Of a stretch of 64,000 bases of DNA, positions 1 through 7,072 are shown one piece after another; the first letter of the stretch is position 1; each line of letters starts with the position of its first letter. The stretch spans positions 186,001 through 250,000 of the forward strand of contig NZ_FZNN01000004.1 of assembly GCF_900188035.1 (NCBI RefSeq), written 5' to 3'. The DNA comes from Puniceibacterium sediminis (GTDB lineage Bacteria; Pseudomonadota; Alphaproteobacteria; Rhodobacterales; Rhodobacteraceae). Below the pieces are notes generated by a model. That model did not search any database, was not told the DNA's origin, and saw only the letters and a program-made list of their open reading frames with translations. A program made the translations under genes and the position numbers.

Positions 1-900
1 AAAACCCCCTGCAAGGTTGCAGCCATTGGCCTTGGGTCCATGGGATACGGCATGGCCGCTTCCGCCCTGCGCGGCGGGCACATGGTCTGGGGCGTTGACA
101 TCAACCCCGGGCAGGTCGCCAAATTCCGCAGCGCAGGCGGCGAACCGACAGAACTGGCCGGTGTGGTCGCAGAACTCGATGCCGTGCTCATCGCGGTGTT
201 GAACGCGGCCCAGACCGAAAGCGTGCTGTTCGGCGACGAGGGTATCGCCCGGTCCCTGAAACCCGGCGCGGTGGTACTGGCCTGCGCGACCGTGCCGCCG
301 GCCTTTGCCCGCGACATGGCCGCGCGTTGCGCCGAAGTCGGGGTGCTCTACCTTGACGCACCGATTTCGGGCGGGTCGCTCAAGGCGGCCAATGGCCAGC
401 TCTCGATCATGGCTTCGGGATCGCCTCAGGCTTTTTCCGCCGCGCGTCCGGTGCTCGACAGCATCGCCGCAACCGTATTCGAACTGGGCGACGCCCCCGG
501 TGCCGGCAGCGCCATGAAGGCGGTGAACCAGCTTCTGGCCGGTGTCCATATCGCCACCATGGCCGAAGCGCTGACCTTTGGCATGACGCAGGGCGTGGCC
601 CCGGACAAGTTCGTCGAGGTCATCAGCAAATGCGCCGGAACCAGCTGGATGCTGGAAAACCGTGCGCCGCACATCGTCGCCGGTGATTACACGCCCCATA
701 GCTCGGTCAATATCTGGCCCAAGGACCTTGGCATCGTGCTGGATATTGCCAAATCGGCGCAGTTCAGCGCGCCGATCACCGCCGCGGCCTTGCAGCAATT
801 CGTGGCCGCCGCGGGCATGGGGCACGGCTTGGAAGACGATGCCGCCGTGGCGAAGGTATATGCGCGCAACGCGGGTCTGACCCTGCCGGGCGAAACGTAA
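1..900 (+). CDS. ltnD: L-threonate dehydrogenase-like protein (3-hydroxyisobutyrate dehydrogenase family), 5' end outside the window
   Basis: The reading frame is open from base 1, so the start lies upstream of the window. The visible part has the Rossmann motif G-L-G-S-M-G at its N-terminus, the family stretch G-G-S-L-K-A-A-N-G near residue 125, and the catalytic-lysine region G-S-A-M-K-A-V-N-Q. This is the beta-hydroxyacid dehydrogenase family. The three following genes encode OtnK, OtnC and OtnI types, which in the published pathway follow LtnD or DenD: the dehydrogenase oxidises threonate or erythronate with NAD+ to an oxo-tetronate. The exact substrate is inferred from this context only; tartronate semialdehyde reductase is the main alternative. 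Confidence 0.8.
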   Translation, partial: KTPCKVAAIGLGSMGYGMAASALRGGHMVWGVDINPGQVAKFRSAGGEPTELAGVVAELDAVLIAVLNAAQTESVLFGDEGIARSLKPGAVVLACATVPPAFARDMAARCAEVGVLYLDAPISGGSLKAANGQLSIMASGSPQAFSAARPVLDSIAATVFELGDAPGAGSAMKAVNQLLAGVHIATMAEALTFGMTQGVAPDKFVEVISKCAGTSWMLENRAPHIVAGDYTPHSSVNIWPKDLGIVLDIAKSAQFSAPITAAALQQFVAAAGMGHGLEDDAAVAKVYARNAGLTLPGET

Positions 901-1022
901 CCGCCGTGACCGCTCGCACCGCGCTCATCGCCCGTGACGCCGTTTCGCTATGGGCGCGCTGACCGATATGCGCGTCCTTGCGGGCGGCACATCCGGCGGA
1001 CTGAATGAAAAGGAATGAACCG

Positions 1023-2294
1023 ATGACAACCGTTCTGGGCTGCATTGCCGACGATTTTACCGGTGCCACTGATCTGGCAGGTCTGCTGGCGCGCAGCGGC
1101 GTTCGGGTTTCCCTCAGGATTGGCGTGCCTTGCGAACCGCCGTCGGACACCGCCGCCTTTGAGGTGATCGTCCTGAAATCGCGCACCGCACCGGTCAAGG
1201 ACGCCGTGTCCGAATCCCGCGCGGCGCTGAAATGGCTACAGGCCGCCGGGGCAAAACGGTTCTTTCTGAAATACTGCTCGACCTTTGACTCCACGGCCCA
1301 AGGCAACATCGGACCGGTGGCCGAAGCCCTTATGGCCGATCTGGGGACGGATCAGACAATCTATTGCCCGGCGTTTCCGGAAAACGGACGCTCGATCTTC
1401 ATGGGCAATCTCTTTGTCGGGCAGCAGCCGTTGTCGGAAAGCCCGATGAAGGATCATCCGCTCACGCCGATGCGCGACAGCAACCTGATGCGCCTTTTGG
1501 AACCGCAGGTGACGCGGCCGGTCGGGCTAGTTGACCGGCTGACGGTTGCGCAGGGGCCCGAGCGCACGCGCGCGGCCCTGACCGAGCTGAAGAAACAGGG
1601 CGTGGCCCATGTCGTACTCGATGCGGTGGCGAATTCCGATCTTGAGGTCATTGCCGAGGCCTGCCGCGACATGCCCCTGATGACGGGCGGCAGCGCCGTC
1701 GCCATGCCGCTGCCGGGGCTTTATCTGACGGATGGCACGCTGTCTGCCGATGCCCCATCGGCGCAGCCACCCCAGATCGGGACCGGCACGATCCTGCTGT
1801 CCGGCAGTTGTTCAGCGATGACCAATGCGCAGGTGGCCGACTACGTCAAACGCGGCGCTCCTGCCTTTCAGCTGGATCCGCTGGCGCTGGCCGAAAACGG
1901 CCCGCAACAGGCGCTGGACTGGCTGGCGCGCCAGGATCTGAACACCGGACCCTTGATCTATGCCACCGCAAACCCCGATAGCGTACGCGCCGCGCAGGCC
2001 AGCCTTGGCGTCGCAGGCGCGGGCGAGATTGTCGAAGCCGCGCTCTCAGCCTGCGCCGTCGCAGCGCGGGACGCCGGCGCGCGCCGGGTGATTGTGGCGG
2101 GCGGTGAAACCTCGGGGGCCGTGACCCGGGCGCTCGGTGTCAAACGGCTCGACATCGGGGCGGAAATCGCGCCGGGCGTGCCATGGACCTATTGCCAATC
2201 GGGCGGACATCAGATTGCGCTAACGCTCAAATCCGGCAATTTCGGCACCGAGTCGTTTTTCAGCGACGCCCAGAAAAAACTGGAGGCGAGATGA
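1023..2294 (+). CDS. otnK: 3-oxo-tetronate kinase (DUF1537 four-carbon acid sugar kinase)
   Basis: The product has 423 residues. It begins with the family signature I-A-D-D-F-T-G-A-T-D and has the C-terminal nucleotide-binding motif A-G-G-E-T-S-G-A-V followed by L-K-S-G-N-F-G near the end, as in two-domain DUF1537 kinases. It should phosphorylate a 3-oxo-tetronate at O4 with ATP. I chose the ATG at 1023 rather than 1005 because an AAAGGAA Shine-Dalgarno sequence lies about 8 bases upstream and homologues start close to the I-A-D-D motif. The stop overlaps the start of the next gene (ATGA), which indicates translational coupling. The substrate is inferred from the neighbouring genes. Confidence 0.9.
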   Translation: MTTVLGCIADDFTGATDLAGLLARSGVRVSLRIGVPCEPPSDTAAFEVIVLKSRTAPVKDAVSESRAALKWLQAAGAKRFFLKYCSTFDSTAQGNIGPVAEALMADLGTDQTIYCPAFPENGRSIFMGNLFVGQQPLSESPMKDHPLTPMRDSNLMRLLEPQVTRPVGLVDRLTVAQGPERTRAALTELKKQGVAHVVLDAVANSDLEVIAEACRDMPLMTGGSAVAMPLPGLYLTDGTLSADAPSAQPPQIGTGTILLSGSCSAMTNAQVADYVKRGAPAFQLDPLALAENGPQQALDWLARQDLNTGPLIYATANPDSVRAAQASLGVAGAGEIVEAALSACAVAARDAGARRVIVAGGETSGAVTRALGVKRLDIGAEIAPGVPWTYCQSGGHQIALTLKSGNFGTESFFSDAQKKLEAR

Positions 2295-2941
2295 CCGAAA
2301 ATACCCGGCTGCGCGAACAGATCTGCCTGCTTGCCAAATCCATGTTCGATCGCGGCCTGACTGGCGGCAGCACCGGCAATATCTCTGCCCGCACCTCTGA
2401 TGGGGAATTGCTTGTGTCCCCGACAGGCACCAGTTTCGGGCGTCTTGATCCCGCTCGCCTCAGCCATTTCGACGCCGACGGAAACCTGATTGGCGGCGAC
2501 CAGCCAACCAAGGAAATGCCGCTGCACACGGCCTTTTATGACACCCGATCATCTGCGGGGGCCGTGGTGCACCTGCATTCCTGCCATTCGGTGGCACTGT
2601 CGATGATGCCGGATGTGGACCCCGATAATTTCCTGCCGCCCTTGACCCCCTATGCAATCATGAAGCTGGGCAAGGTGACATTGCTGCCCTTCTTTCTGCC
2701 CGGCGATCCGGCAATGGGCAAAGCGGTGCGCGGCCTTGCCGGCAAACGCACGGCGGTCATGCTGGCCAACCACGGGCCGGTGGTGGCAGGCAAGGATATC
2801 GAAGCGGCCTGCAACGCCATCGAAGAACTGGAAGACACCGCCCGCCTGGCAATGCTGACCCGGGGCATGGCCCCCCGCGCACTGACCGACGCGCAGGTTC
2901 GGGCATTGGTAACGAAATTCGACGTGGAGTGGGATGAATGA
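2291..2941 (+). CDS. otnC: 3-oxo-tetronate 4-phosphate decarboxylase (class II aldolase/adducin fold)
   Basis: The product has 216 residues. Zinc ligands typical of the class II aldolase family are visible: H-L-H in V-V-H-L-H-S-C-H-S near residue 95 and the later histidine in A-N-H-G-P-V-V. S-T-G-N-I-S-A-R near residue 30 is the phosphate-binding loop, and T-K-E-M-P-L-H carries the usual glutamate. It should decarboxylate the kinase product to dihydroxyacetone phosphate. The start at 2291 overlaps the otnK stop and the stop overlaps the next start, so otnK, otnC and otnI form a coupled unit. Other class II sugar-phosphate aldolases look similar, so specificity rests on the operon. Confidence 0.88.
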   Translation: MTENTRLREQICLLAKSMFDRGLTGGSTGNISARTSDGELLVSPTGTSFGRLDPARLSHFDADGNLIGGDQPTKEMPLHTAFYDTRSSAGAVVHLHSCHSVALSMMPDVDPDNFLPPLTPYAIMKLGKVTLLPFFLPGDPAMGKAVRGLAGKRTAVMLANHGPVVAGKDIEAACNAIEELEDTARLAMLTRGMAPRALTDAQVRALVTKFDVEWDE

Positions 2942-3699
2942 AATTCTCGGCAAACCTTGGTTTTCTCTGGAATGACCGCCCGTTGCCCGCTGCCATCCGC
3001 GCCGCCAAGGCTGCCGGTTTTGACGCGGTCGAATGTCACTGGCCCTATGATATCCCGCCCAGCGATGTGAAATCCGCCCTTGAGGAAACCGGGTTGAAAA
3101 TGCTTGGCCTCAACACCCTCCGGGGCAATGTCCCGGCCGGTGACAACGGGTTATCCGCCATTCCCGGACGCGAGGACGAGGCGCGTGCCGCCATCGATCA
3201 GGCCATCGCCTATGCACGCGCCATCGACACGCCCAACATTCATGTCATGGCCGGATTTGCCAATGGCGATGACGCCCGTCAGGTCTTCGTGGCCAATCTG
3301 ACTTACGCCTGTGAACAGGCACAACCGCATGGCATCACGATCCTGATCGAACCTCTGAACAAATATGACGCGCCGGGTTATTTCCTTACGACGACCGCGC
3401 AGGCACTCGATGTGATGGACATGGTGGGTGCCGCAAATCTCAGGCTGATGTTTGACTGTTACCATGTGCAATTGATGGAAGGCGACCTGACCCACCGCAT
3501 CGCGGCGCTCTTGCCCCGGATCGGTCACATCCAATTCGCCTCGGTCCCGGATCGCGGTGCCCCGGACCATGGCGAAATCAACTACGCCCATATCTTTCGG
3601 ACCATCGCGGATCTGGGCTACGCGGCCCCCTTGGGGGCGGAATACAAACCGCAGGGGCACACAGAGCACACACTGCAATGGCTGGCCAATCTGCGCTGA
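2938..3699 (+). CDS. otnI: 2-oxo-tetronate isomerase (hydroxypyruvate isomerase family, TIM barrel)
   Basis: The product has 253 residues and the xylose-isomerase-like TIM-barrel pattern of the Hyi/OtnI family: N-terminal M-K-F-S-A-N-L-G-F-L-W, the metal-binding glutamate in L-I-E-P-L-N, the M-F-D-C-Y-H strand, and a late G-A-E-Y-K-P glutamate. It would convert 2-oxo-tetronate to 3-oxo-tetronate to feed OtnK. It overlaps otnC by ATGA and is the last gene of the operon. A short inverted repeat, AAGCGG/CCGCTT, directly follows the stop at 3700-3719 but has no T-run. Hydroxypyruvate isomerase is the other possible activity. Confidence 0.87.
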   Translation: MKFSANLGFLWNDRPLPAAIRAAKAAGFDAVECHWPYDIPPSDVKSALEETGLKMLGLNTLRGNVPAGDNGLSAIPGREDEARAAIDQAIAYARAIDTPNIHVMAGFANGDDARQVFVANLTYACEQAQPHGITILIEPLNKYDAPGYFLTTTAQALDVMDMVGAANLRLMFDCYHVQLMEGDLTHRIAALLPRIGHIQFASVPDRGAPDHGEINYAHIFRTIADLGYAAPLGAEYKPQGHTEHTLQWLANLR

Positions 3700-4097
3700 A
3701 AGCGGCTCCGGATCCGCTTGTGGCCATTCCGCTGGCTGCAAAACCGCCATTCGCCGCGCAGCCATTCAACCCCGCCATCGCATTTGGCGGGCTCCCTCGG
3801 GCAGACGATTGCCGGTATCAAACCTGTCTCACCTGCCCACCGGGCACGGTCCTGCGAGGCGTCCGGCATTGCTGGCCAAGTCAGAAATGACGGCCCGCAA
3901 ACAGGACGCATCGGACACCTCCAAAAAAGTCATCTTAGACCGTCACCCCAAAGGGGGGCTTGCCGACCTGCGCCGCCGCACCAGTCCGGAGCGCGCACCA
4001 TAGCGGTTGAAATTTGACATACGTCAACAACCTGTGCCCGCCAAACATGCGAAGCTGACCAAGGCACGCAAAGCTGTGCGTCTTTAAGGAGATCAGG
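3700..4097. other. Intergenic region, no gene supported
   Basis: About 400 bases between the sugar-acid operon and the lipoprotein gene. Several open frames cross it on both strands, but none has a recognisable protein pattern or a convincing ribosome-binding site. It holds a weak inverted repeat right after the otnI stop (3700-3719) and, near its right end, the FNR-type palindrome listed separately. Confidence 0.6.
4014..4027 (+). promoter_or_regulatory. FNR/FixK-type operator palindrome
   Basis: The sequence is TTGAC-ATAC-GTCAA, a perfect 5+4+5 palindrome. It matches the TTGAY-N4-RTCAA pattern recognised by Crp/Fnr-family regulators such as FnrL, FixK and Dnr in alphaproteobacteria. It lies about 70 bases upstream of the lipoprotein start codon, a usual place for an activator site. 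That it controls the lipoprotein and S30AE-CSD genes in response to oxygen or nitric oxide is inference. Confidence 0.6.
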
Positions 4098-4376
4098 ATG
4101 ACTTACATGAATTTCAAGTTCGTGGCCCTCGCAGGCATCGTGGCGCTGTCCGGGTGTGAAAACCTCACGCCTGAACAACGGACCATCGTTGGTGTCACGG
4201 CGGGCGCGGCGGCCGGTCTTATTACAGCCGAAGCACTGAATGCCGACAACAACTGGCGCTTGATTGCCGCGCTTGCAGGGGCGGCCGCAGGCACGCTTGT
4301 TGCGCAGAACAGCGCGACAAACAACTGCGCCTATGCCCGCGGCGACGGGACATATTACACCGCGCCCTGCCCGTAA
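4098..4376 (+). CDS. Small glycine-zipper lipoprotein, function unknown
   Basis: The product has 92 residues. The signal sequence ends in a lipobox L-S-G-C with the acylated cysteine at residue 20. Behind it lies a Gly/Ala-rich stretch with two hydrophobic glycine-zipper-like segments (G-V-T-A-G-A-A-A-G and L-A-G-A-A-A-G-T-L). Two further cysteines sit near the C-terminus. An AAGGAG ribosome-binding site precedes the ATG. It is probably anchored in the outer membrane. The FNR-type box upstream and the S30AE-CSD gene 37 bases downstream suggest one stress-regulated transcription unit. Confidence 0.8.
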   Translation: MTYMNFKFVALAGIVALSGCENLTPEQRTIVGVTAGAAAGLITAEALNADNNWRLIAALAGAAAGTLVAQNSATNNCAYARGDGTYYTAPCP

Positions 4377-4413
4377 CGCGCCAATCCCCGCAGTGCTCCC
4401 AGAGGAATAGACG

Positions 4414-4965
4414 ATGCAAACCGCCCCGATCATCAGCTATAGCAACATCGACCCGTCCCCGGACGTCGCAGACCTTGTAAATCGCCGTATCGCTGTGTTG
4501 GAGCGGATCAGCGACGATCTCACCGGTTGCGATGTCACGCTGGACGCGCCGCAAAAACGCAAGCTCCACGGACGCGTCATACGGGTGCACCTGAATGTAC
4601 ACGTACCGGGGCCCGATTTCTCGGTCTCGCGTGAGGTTGCTCAGGGAAGCGCGCGGGACGATCTGATCCTTGCGGTGAACCGGGCCTTTTCCGCTGCCGA
4701 AAAGCACCTCAAGCGCCATAAGAAAAAGATGGCGGCGGTCGAGGTCAAGCATCACGCACCTGTCCTGCATGGCAAAATCTCACTGCTCGAACCCGAACTG
4801 GGCTATGGCTATGTTCAGGCGGATGACGGACGCGAGGTGTATTTCCAGCGCGACAGTTTCACCTCGGATGTCTGGGACAGTCTGGAAAAGGACGTACGCC
4901 TGCGGTTTCGCGAACAAGAGGGCGAAAAGGGGCCATTTGCGGTCGCGGTTTCTGTCGCCAAATGA
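4414..4965 (+). CDS. S30AE (HPF/RaiA-like) ribosome-associated domain fused to a cold-shock domain
   Basis: The product has 183 residues. Residues 1-105 resemble the S30AE/hibernation-promoting-factor fold: a basic, HPF-like surface ending in A-E-K-H-L-K-R-H-K-K-K and an R-V-H-L-N-V-H strand. Residues ~118-183 form a cold-shock domain with the RNP-1-like strand Y-G-Y-V-Q and V-Y-F-Q. A GAGGAA ribosome-binding site lies 6 bases before the ATG. The predicted role is binding ribosomes or RNA under stress. This is not the usual long HPF, which carries a different C-terminal dimerisation domain. Co-transcription with the lipoprotein gene is likely. Confidence 0.82.
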   Translation: MQTAPIISYSNIDPSPDVADLVNRRIAVLERISDDLTGCDVTLDAPQKRKLHGRVIRVHLNVHVPGPDFSVSREVAQGSARDDLILAVNRAFSAAEKHLKRHKKKMAAVEVKHHAPVLHGKISLLEPELGYGYVQADDGREVYFQRDSFTSDVWDSLEKDVRLRFREQEGEKGPFAVAVSVAK

Positions 4966-5067
4966 ACGTCGCCCCCTGACGCACGATCAGGGCGAAAGAC
5001 GGGTCAGCCATCACATGTGGCTGGCTCTCTGCTGGCTTGCTCTCTGCGGCAGGCCGGTGGCTCGGAT

Positions 5068-5081
5068 TTGACACCTGTCAG
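5068..5081 (+). promoter_or_regulatory. Imperfect FNR-like palindrome
   Basis: TTGAC-ACCT-GTCAG matches 9 of the 10 palindrome positions of the box at 4014. It lies about 107 bases upstream of the TfoX-domain gene. It could be a second Crp/Fnr-family site or simply a TTGACA -35-like hexamer; I see no good -10 at the right spacing. Confidence 0.25.
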
Positions 5082-5140
5082 ACCGGTCCTCTGCCTGCGC
5101 AGAGCGGTGCATTTTGCCCGGTGCCCATCTTTTCAAACAG

Positions 5141-5190
5141 CCATACGTCAGCCATACGCTTTCCATACGCAAACCATACAGGTTCCATAT
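5141..5190 (+). repeat. Five tandem CCATAC-type repeats at exact 11-bp spacing, abutting a start codon
   Basis: CCATAC or its close variant begins at 5141, 5152, 5163, 5174 and 5185. The first three copies read CCATACG, the fourth CCATACA and the fifth CCATATG. The variable spacer is 4-5 bases and the period is exactly 11 bp, about one helical turn, so all copies face the same side of the DNA. The last copy contains the ATG (5189) of the TfoX-domain gene. Such phased direct repeats are typical of cooperative protein-binding sites, or they may act in the mRNA leader. Confidence 0.85.
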
Positions 5191-5536
5191 GGCCAAAACG
5201 CCGGTTTCCTCCTTGCGCAACCTTGGCCCCGCGGTCGAGGCATCCTGCGCCCGCGCCGGGATCGACAGCGCCGAAACCCTGCGTGAAATCGGCGCGCACG
5301 AAGCCTATCGTCGGCTGCTGGCAACCGGTACGCGGCCCCATTTCATCAGCTATTATGTCCTGCACATGGCCCTTCAGGGACGCCCCTGGAACGATTGCAA
5401 AGACGATGAAAAGGCGGCCTTGCGTGTCCAGTTTGACGCCCTGAAATCCGCCCGCACCGCAGACCCGGATCAGCCGCCCGAGGCGCTGAAAAAGTTCCTG
5501 CGCGACATGGGTCTTAATCCCCCTACCCCCAGATAA
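5189..5536 (+). CDS. TfoX/Sxy C-terminal domain protein
   Basis: The product has 115 residues. The helical TfoX C-domain pattern is present: S-S-L-R-N-L-G-P-A-V-E near the start, A-G-I-D-S-A-E-T-L-R-E-I-G, then the A-Y-R-R-L segment and F-I-S-Y-Y-V-L-H-M-A-L-Q-G. The N-terminal TfoX domain is absent, as in many stand-alone alphaproteobacterial versions. I take the ATG at 5189 because the domain starts directly behind it; an upstream frame from 5114 would translate the repeat array. No clear Shine-Dalgarno sequence is visible because the 11-bp repeats occupy that position. TfoX proteins are linked to competence in gammaproteobacteria; the function here is unknown. Confidence 0.75.
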   Translation: MAKTPVSSLRNLGPAVEASCARAGIDSAETLREIGAHEAYRRLLATGTRPHFISYYVLHMALQGRPWNDCKDDEKAALRVQFDALKSARTADPDQPPEALKKFLRDMGLNPPTPR

Positions 5537-5601
5537 ATCGGAACTTTTCAGTTGTTTTGTCGTTCTTTGTGTAACTGTCATCACACGAAGGGCACAATCA
5601 C

Positions 5602-5775
5602 ATGGACCTGATCCGCATCATTTTCGCCGTCATCCTGCCGCCTCTGGGCGTCTTTCTCCAGGTTGGTCTGGGCAAACATTTCTGGCTCAACATCCTGCTC
5701 ACGCTGCTTGGCTATATCCCCGGTATCGTGCATGCCATCTGGATCATCGCCCGCACCGGACCTGCCCGGGCATGA
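5602..5775 (+). CDS. YqaE/Pmp3-family small membrane protein
   Basis: The product has 57 residues, beginning M-D-L-I-R-I-I-F-A-V-I-L-P-P-L-G-V and containing F-W-L-N-I-L-L-T-L-L-G-Y-I-P-G-I-V-H-A. This is the full Pmp3/UPF0057 signature: two transmembrane helices, the first with a P-P-L-G turn, the second with G-Y-I-P-G. Members are stress-induced membrane proteins that affect membrane potential and salt tolerance. A GAAGGG ribosome-binding site precedes the ATG. The stop overlaps the start of the DUF4112 gene, so the two are coupled. Confidence 0.9.
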   Translation: MDLIRIIFAVILPPLGVFLQVGLGKHFWLNILLTLLGYIPGIVHAIWIIARTGPARA

Positions 5776-6191
5776 ACATTGATTCCGACTACCGCGCCGT
5801 GGCCCGGGCCGAAACGCTCGCCCGCCGCATGGACTCGGCCTTCCGGGTGCCGCTGACCGGCATCCGGATCGGCTGGGACAGCATCCTCGGCTTCATCCCC
5901 GGCATCGGCGACACGGTCACCCTCCTCCCCCTCGCCTATCACATCCACACCGCCCAAAGGCTTGAAGTTCCAAGGAAAACCATGGCACGAATGGCAGTGA
6001 ATTCCGGCATTGACTGGTTGATCGGTCTGATCCCGCTGTTGGGCGACATCTTTGACGTGGGCTTCAAATCCAACCTTCGCAACGCCGCCCTCTTGCGCGC
6101 GCACGTCGATCAGCGTCATGCGCCGAATCCGAGCGCTGCATATCGGAACGTTCCAGTCGGCAGCACTCCGCCAGTTCAAACCATGGCCTGA
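5772..6191 (+). CDS. DUF4112 membrane-associated protein
   Basis: The product has 139 residues. The DUF4112 pattern is clear: M-D-S-A-F-R-V-P-L-T-G-I-R-I-G-W-D-S-I-L-G-F and the paired P-G-I-G-D-T-V-T and P-L-L-G-D-I-F-D-V-G-F-K loops around hydrophobic segments, with N-x-N-L/R-N-A-x-L-L near the end. The biochemical role of the family is unknown. It is translationally coupled to the YqaE gene and ends 9 bases before a strong terminator. Confidence 0.85.
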   Translation: MNIDSDYRAVARAETLARRMDSAFRVPLTGIRIGWDSILGFIPGIGDTVTLLPLAYHIHTAQRLEVPRKTMARMAVNSGIDWLIGLIPLLGDIFDVGFKSNLRNAALLRAHVDQRHAPNPSAAYRNVPVGSTPPVQTMA

Positions 6192-6199
6192 ACATGAAA

Positions 6200-6221
6200 A
6201 AGGGCACCCGAAGGTGCCCTT
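6200..6221. terminator. Bidirectional terminator between the DUF4112 gene and ndk
   Basis: A 9-bp perfect stem, AAGGGCACC/GGTGCCCTT, with a CGAA tetraloop. An A-run precedes it on the plus strand, giving a U-run for the minus-strand ndk transcript. The genes on both sides converge here. Confidence 0.85.
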
Positions 6222-6251
6222 GATCGTTCGTGTCCGGTGTTAAGCGAAAGC

Positions 6252-6674
6252 TTAGCCGACCAGCTCAAGACCCGAGAAGAAATAGGAAATTTCTTCTGCA
6301 GCAGTCTCGGGCGCGTCAGAGCCGTGGACCGAGTTCTCGCCAACCGACTCGGCGAATTCGGCACGGACAGTGCCCTCGGCCGCGTCGGCCGGGTTGGTCG
6401 CGCCCATGACTTCGCGGTTTTTGGAGATGGCGCCTTCGCCTTCCAGAACCTGCACGACAACCGGCTCGGATGCCATGAATTCGCACAACTCGTCATAGAA
6501 GGGACGCTCTTTGTGCACGACGTAAAAGGTGCCGGCCTGCGCCTTGGTGAGGTGGATACGCTTCTGCGCAATAACGCGCAGGCCAGCCTCTTCAAATTTC
6601 GCAATGATCTTGCCGGTCAGGTTGCGCTTGGTGGCATCGGGTTTGATGATGCTGAGTGTGCGTTCAATGGCCAT
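6252..6674 (-). CDS. ndk: Nucleoside diphosphate kinase
   Basis: The product has 140 residues, the normal length. The N-terminal T-L-S-I-I-K-P-D-A motif and the active-site histidine loop N-S-V-H-G-S-D are present, with R-A-E-F-A-E just before it. It transfers the gamma phosphate from ATP to other NDPs. I set the start at 6674, where GGAG lies about 8 bases upstream and the conserved M-A-I-E-R-T-L begins; the longer open frame upstream has no family similarity. It converges with DUF4112 at a shared terminator. Confidence 0.97.
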   Translation of the reverse strand: MAIERTLSIIKPDATKRNLTGKIIAKFEEAGLRVIAQKRIHLTKAQAGTFYVVHKERPFYDELCEFMASEPVVVQVLEGEGAISKNREVMGATNPADAAEGTVRAEFAESVGENSVHGSDAPETAAEEISYFFSGLELVG

Positions 6675-7072
6675 TTTTCGTGCTCCATAGTCAAAGGCCA
6701 GGCTGCTTGCCCGGCCACAATCCATATTGCCGCCCCGATAACATGCGCCAATCGCGTTGGGAAGGCCTGATGCGGCATGGCCCAGGCCCAATATGCACCC
6801 GTCAGGCAGCGGGTGCCGCTCTAGCAGCCATACGTTGCATCCAGCACTCACGGCTCTGGCGCGCCGGGCAAAATCTGGTGTCCCCGCAGGACGAGTCGCA
6901 CAATAACAGGTGATGGCCCACCAAAGCCTGACATTGCAACGGCAGGTATGTCTCGCGCGGGCACCCAACTAACTGCCCGTTTTCCACGCGGACCTCACAC
7001 CGGTTAAGGAACCTCTGCATCTGTGCAACAGCCTCTCTGGCGTCCGCCCGGGACCTCTGTTATGGCGCGCCC
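6675..7072. other. Intergenic region upstream of ndk and the ABC-F gene
   Basis: About 400 bases between two divergent genes, so promoters for both should lie here. I find no RNA gene or strong hairpin. One small cysteine-rich minus-strand frame (6802-6987) is the only protein candidate and is listed separately with low confidence. Confidence 0.5.
6802..6987 (-). CDS. Possible small cysteine-rich protein
   Basis: A 61-codon frame starting at GTG, with a GAGG ribosome-binding site 5 bases upstream. The peptide has six cysteines, including C-D-S-S-C and F-C-P-A-R, unusually many for a chance frame. It points the same way as ndk and would be upstream in the same transcript. I do not recognise a family. 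It may be spurious. Confidence 0.22.
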   Translation of the reverse strand: MENGQLVGCPRETYLPLQCQALVGHHLLLCDSSCGDTRFCPARQSRECWMQRMAARAAPAA

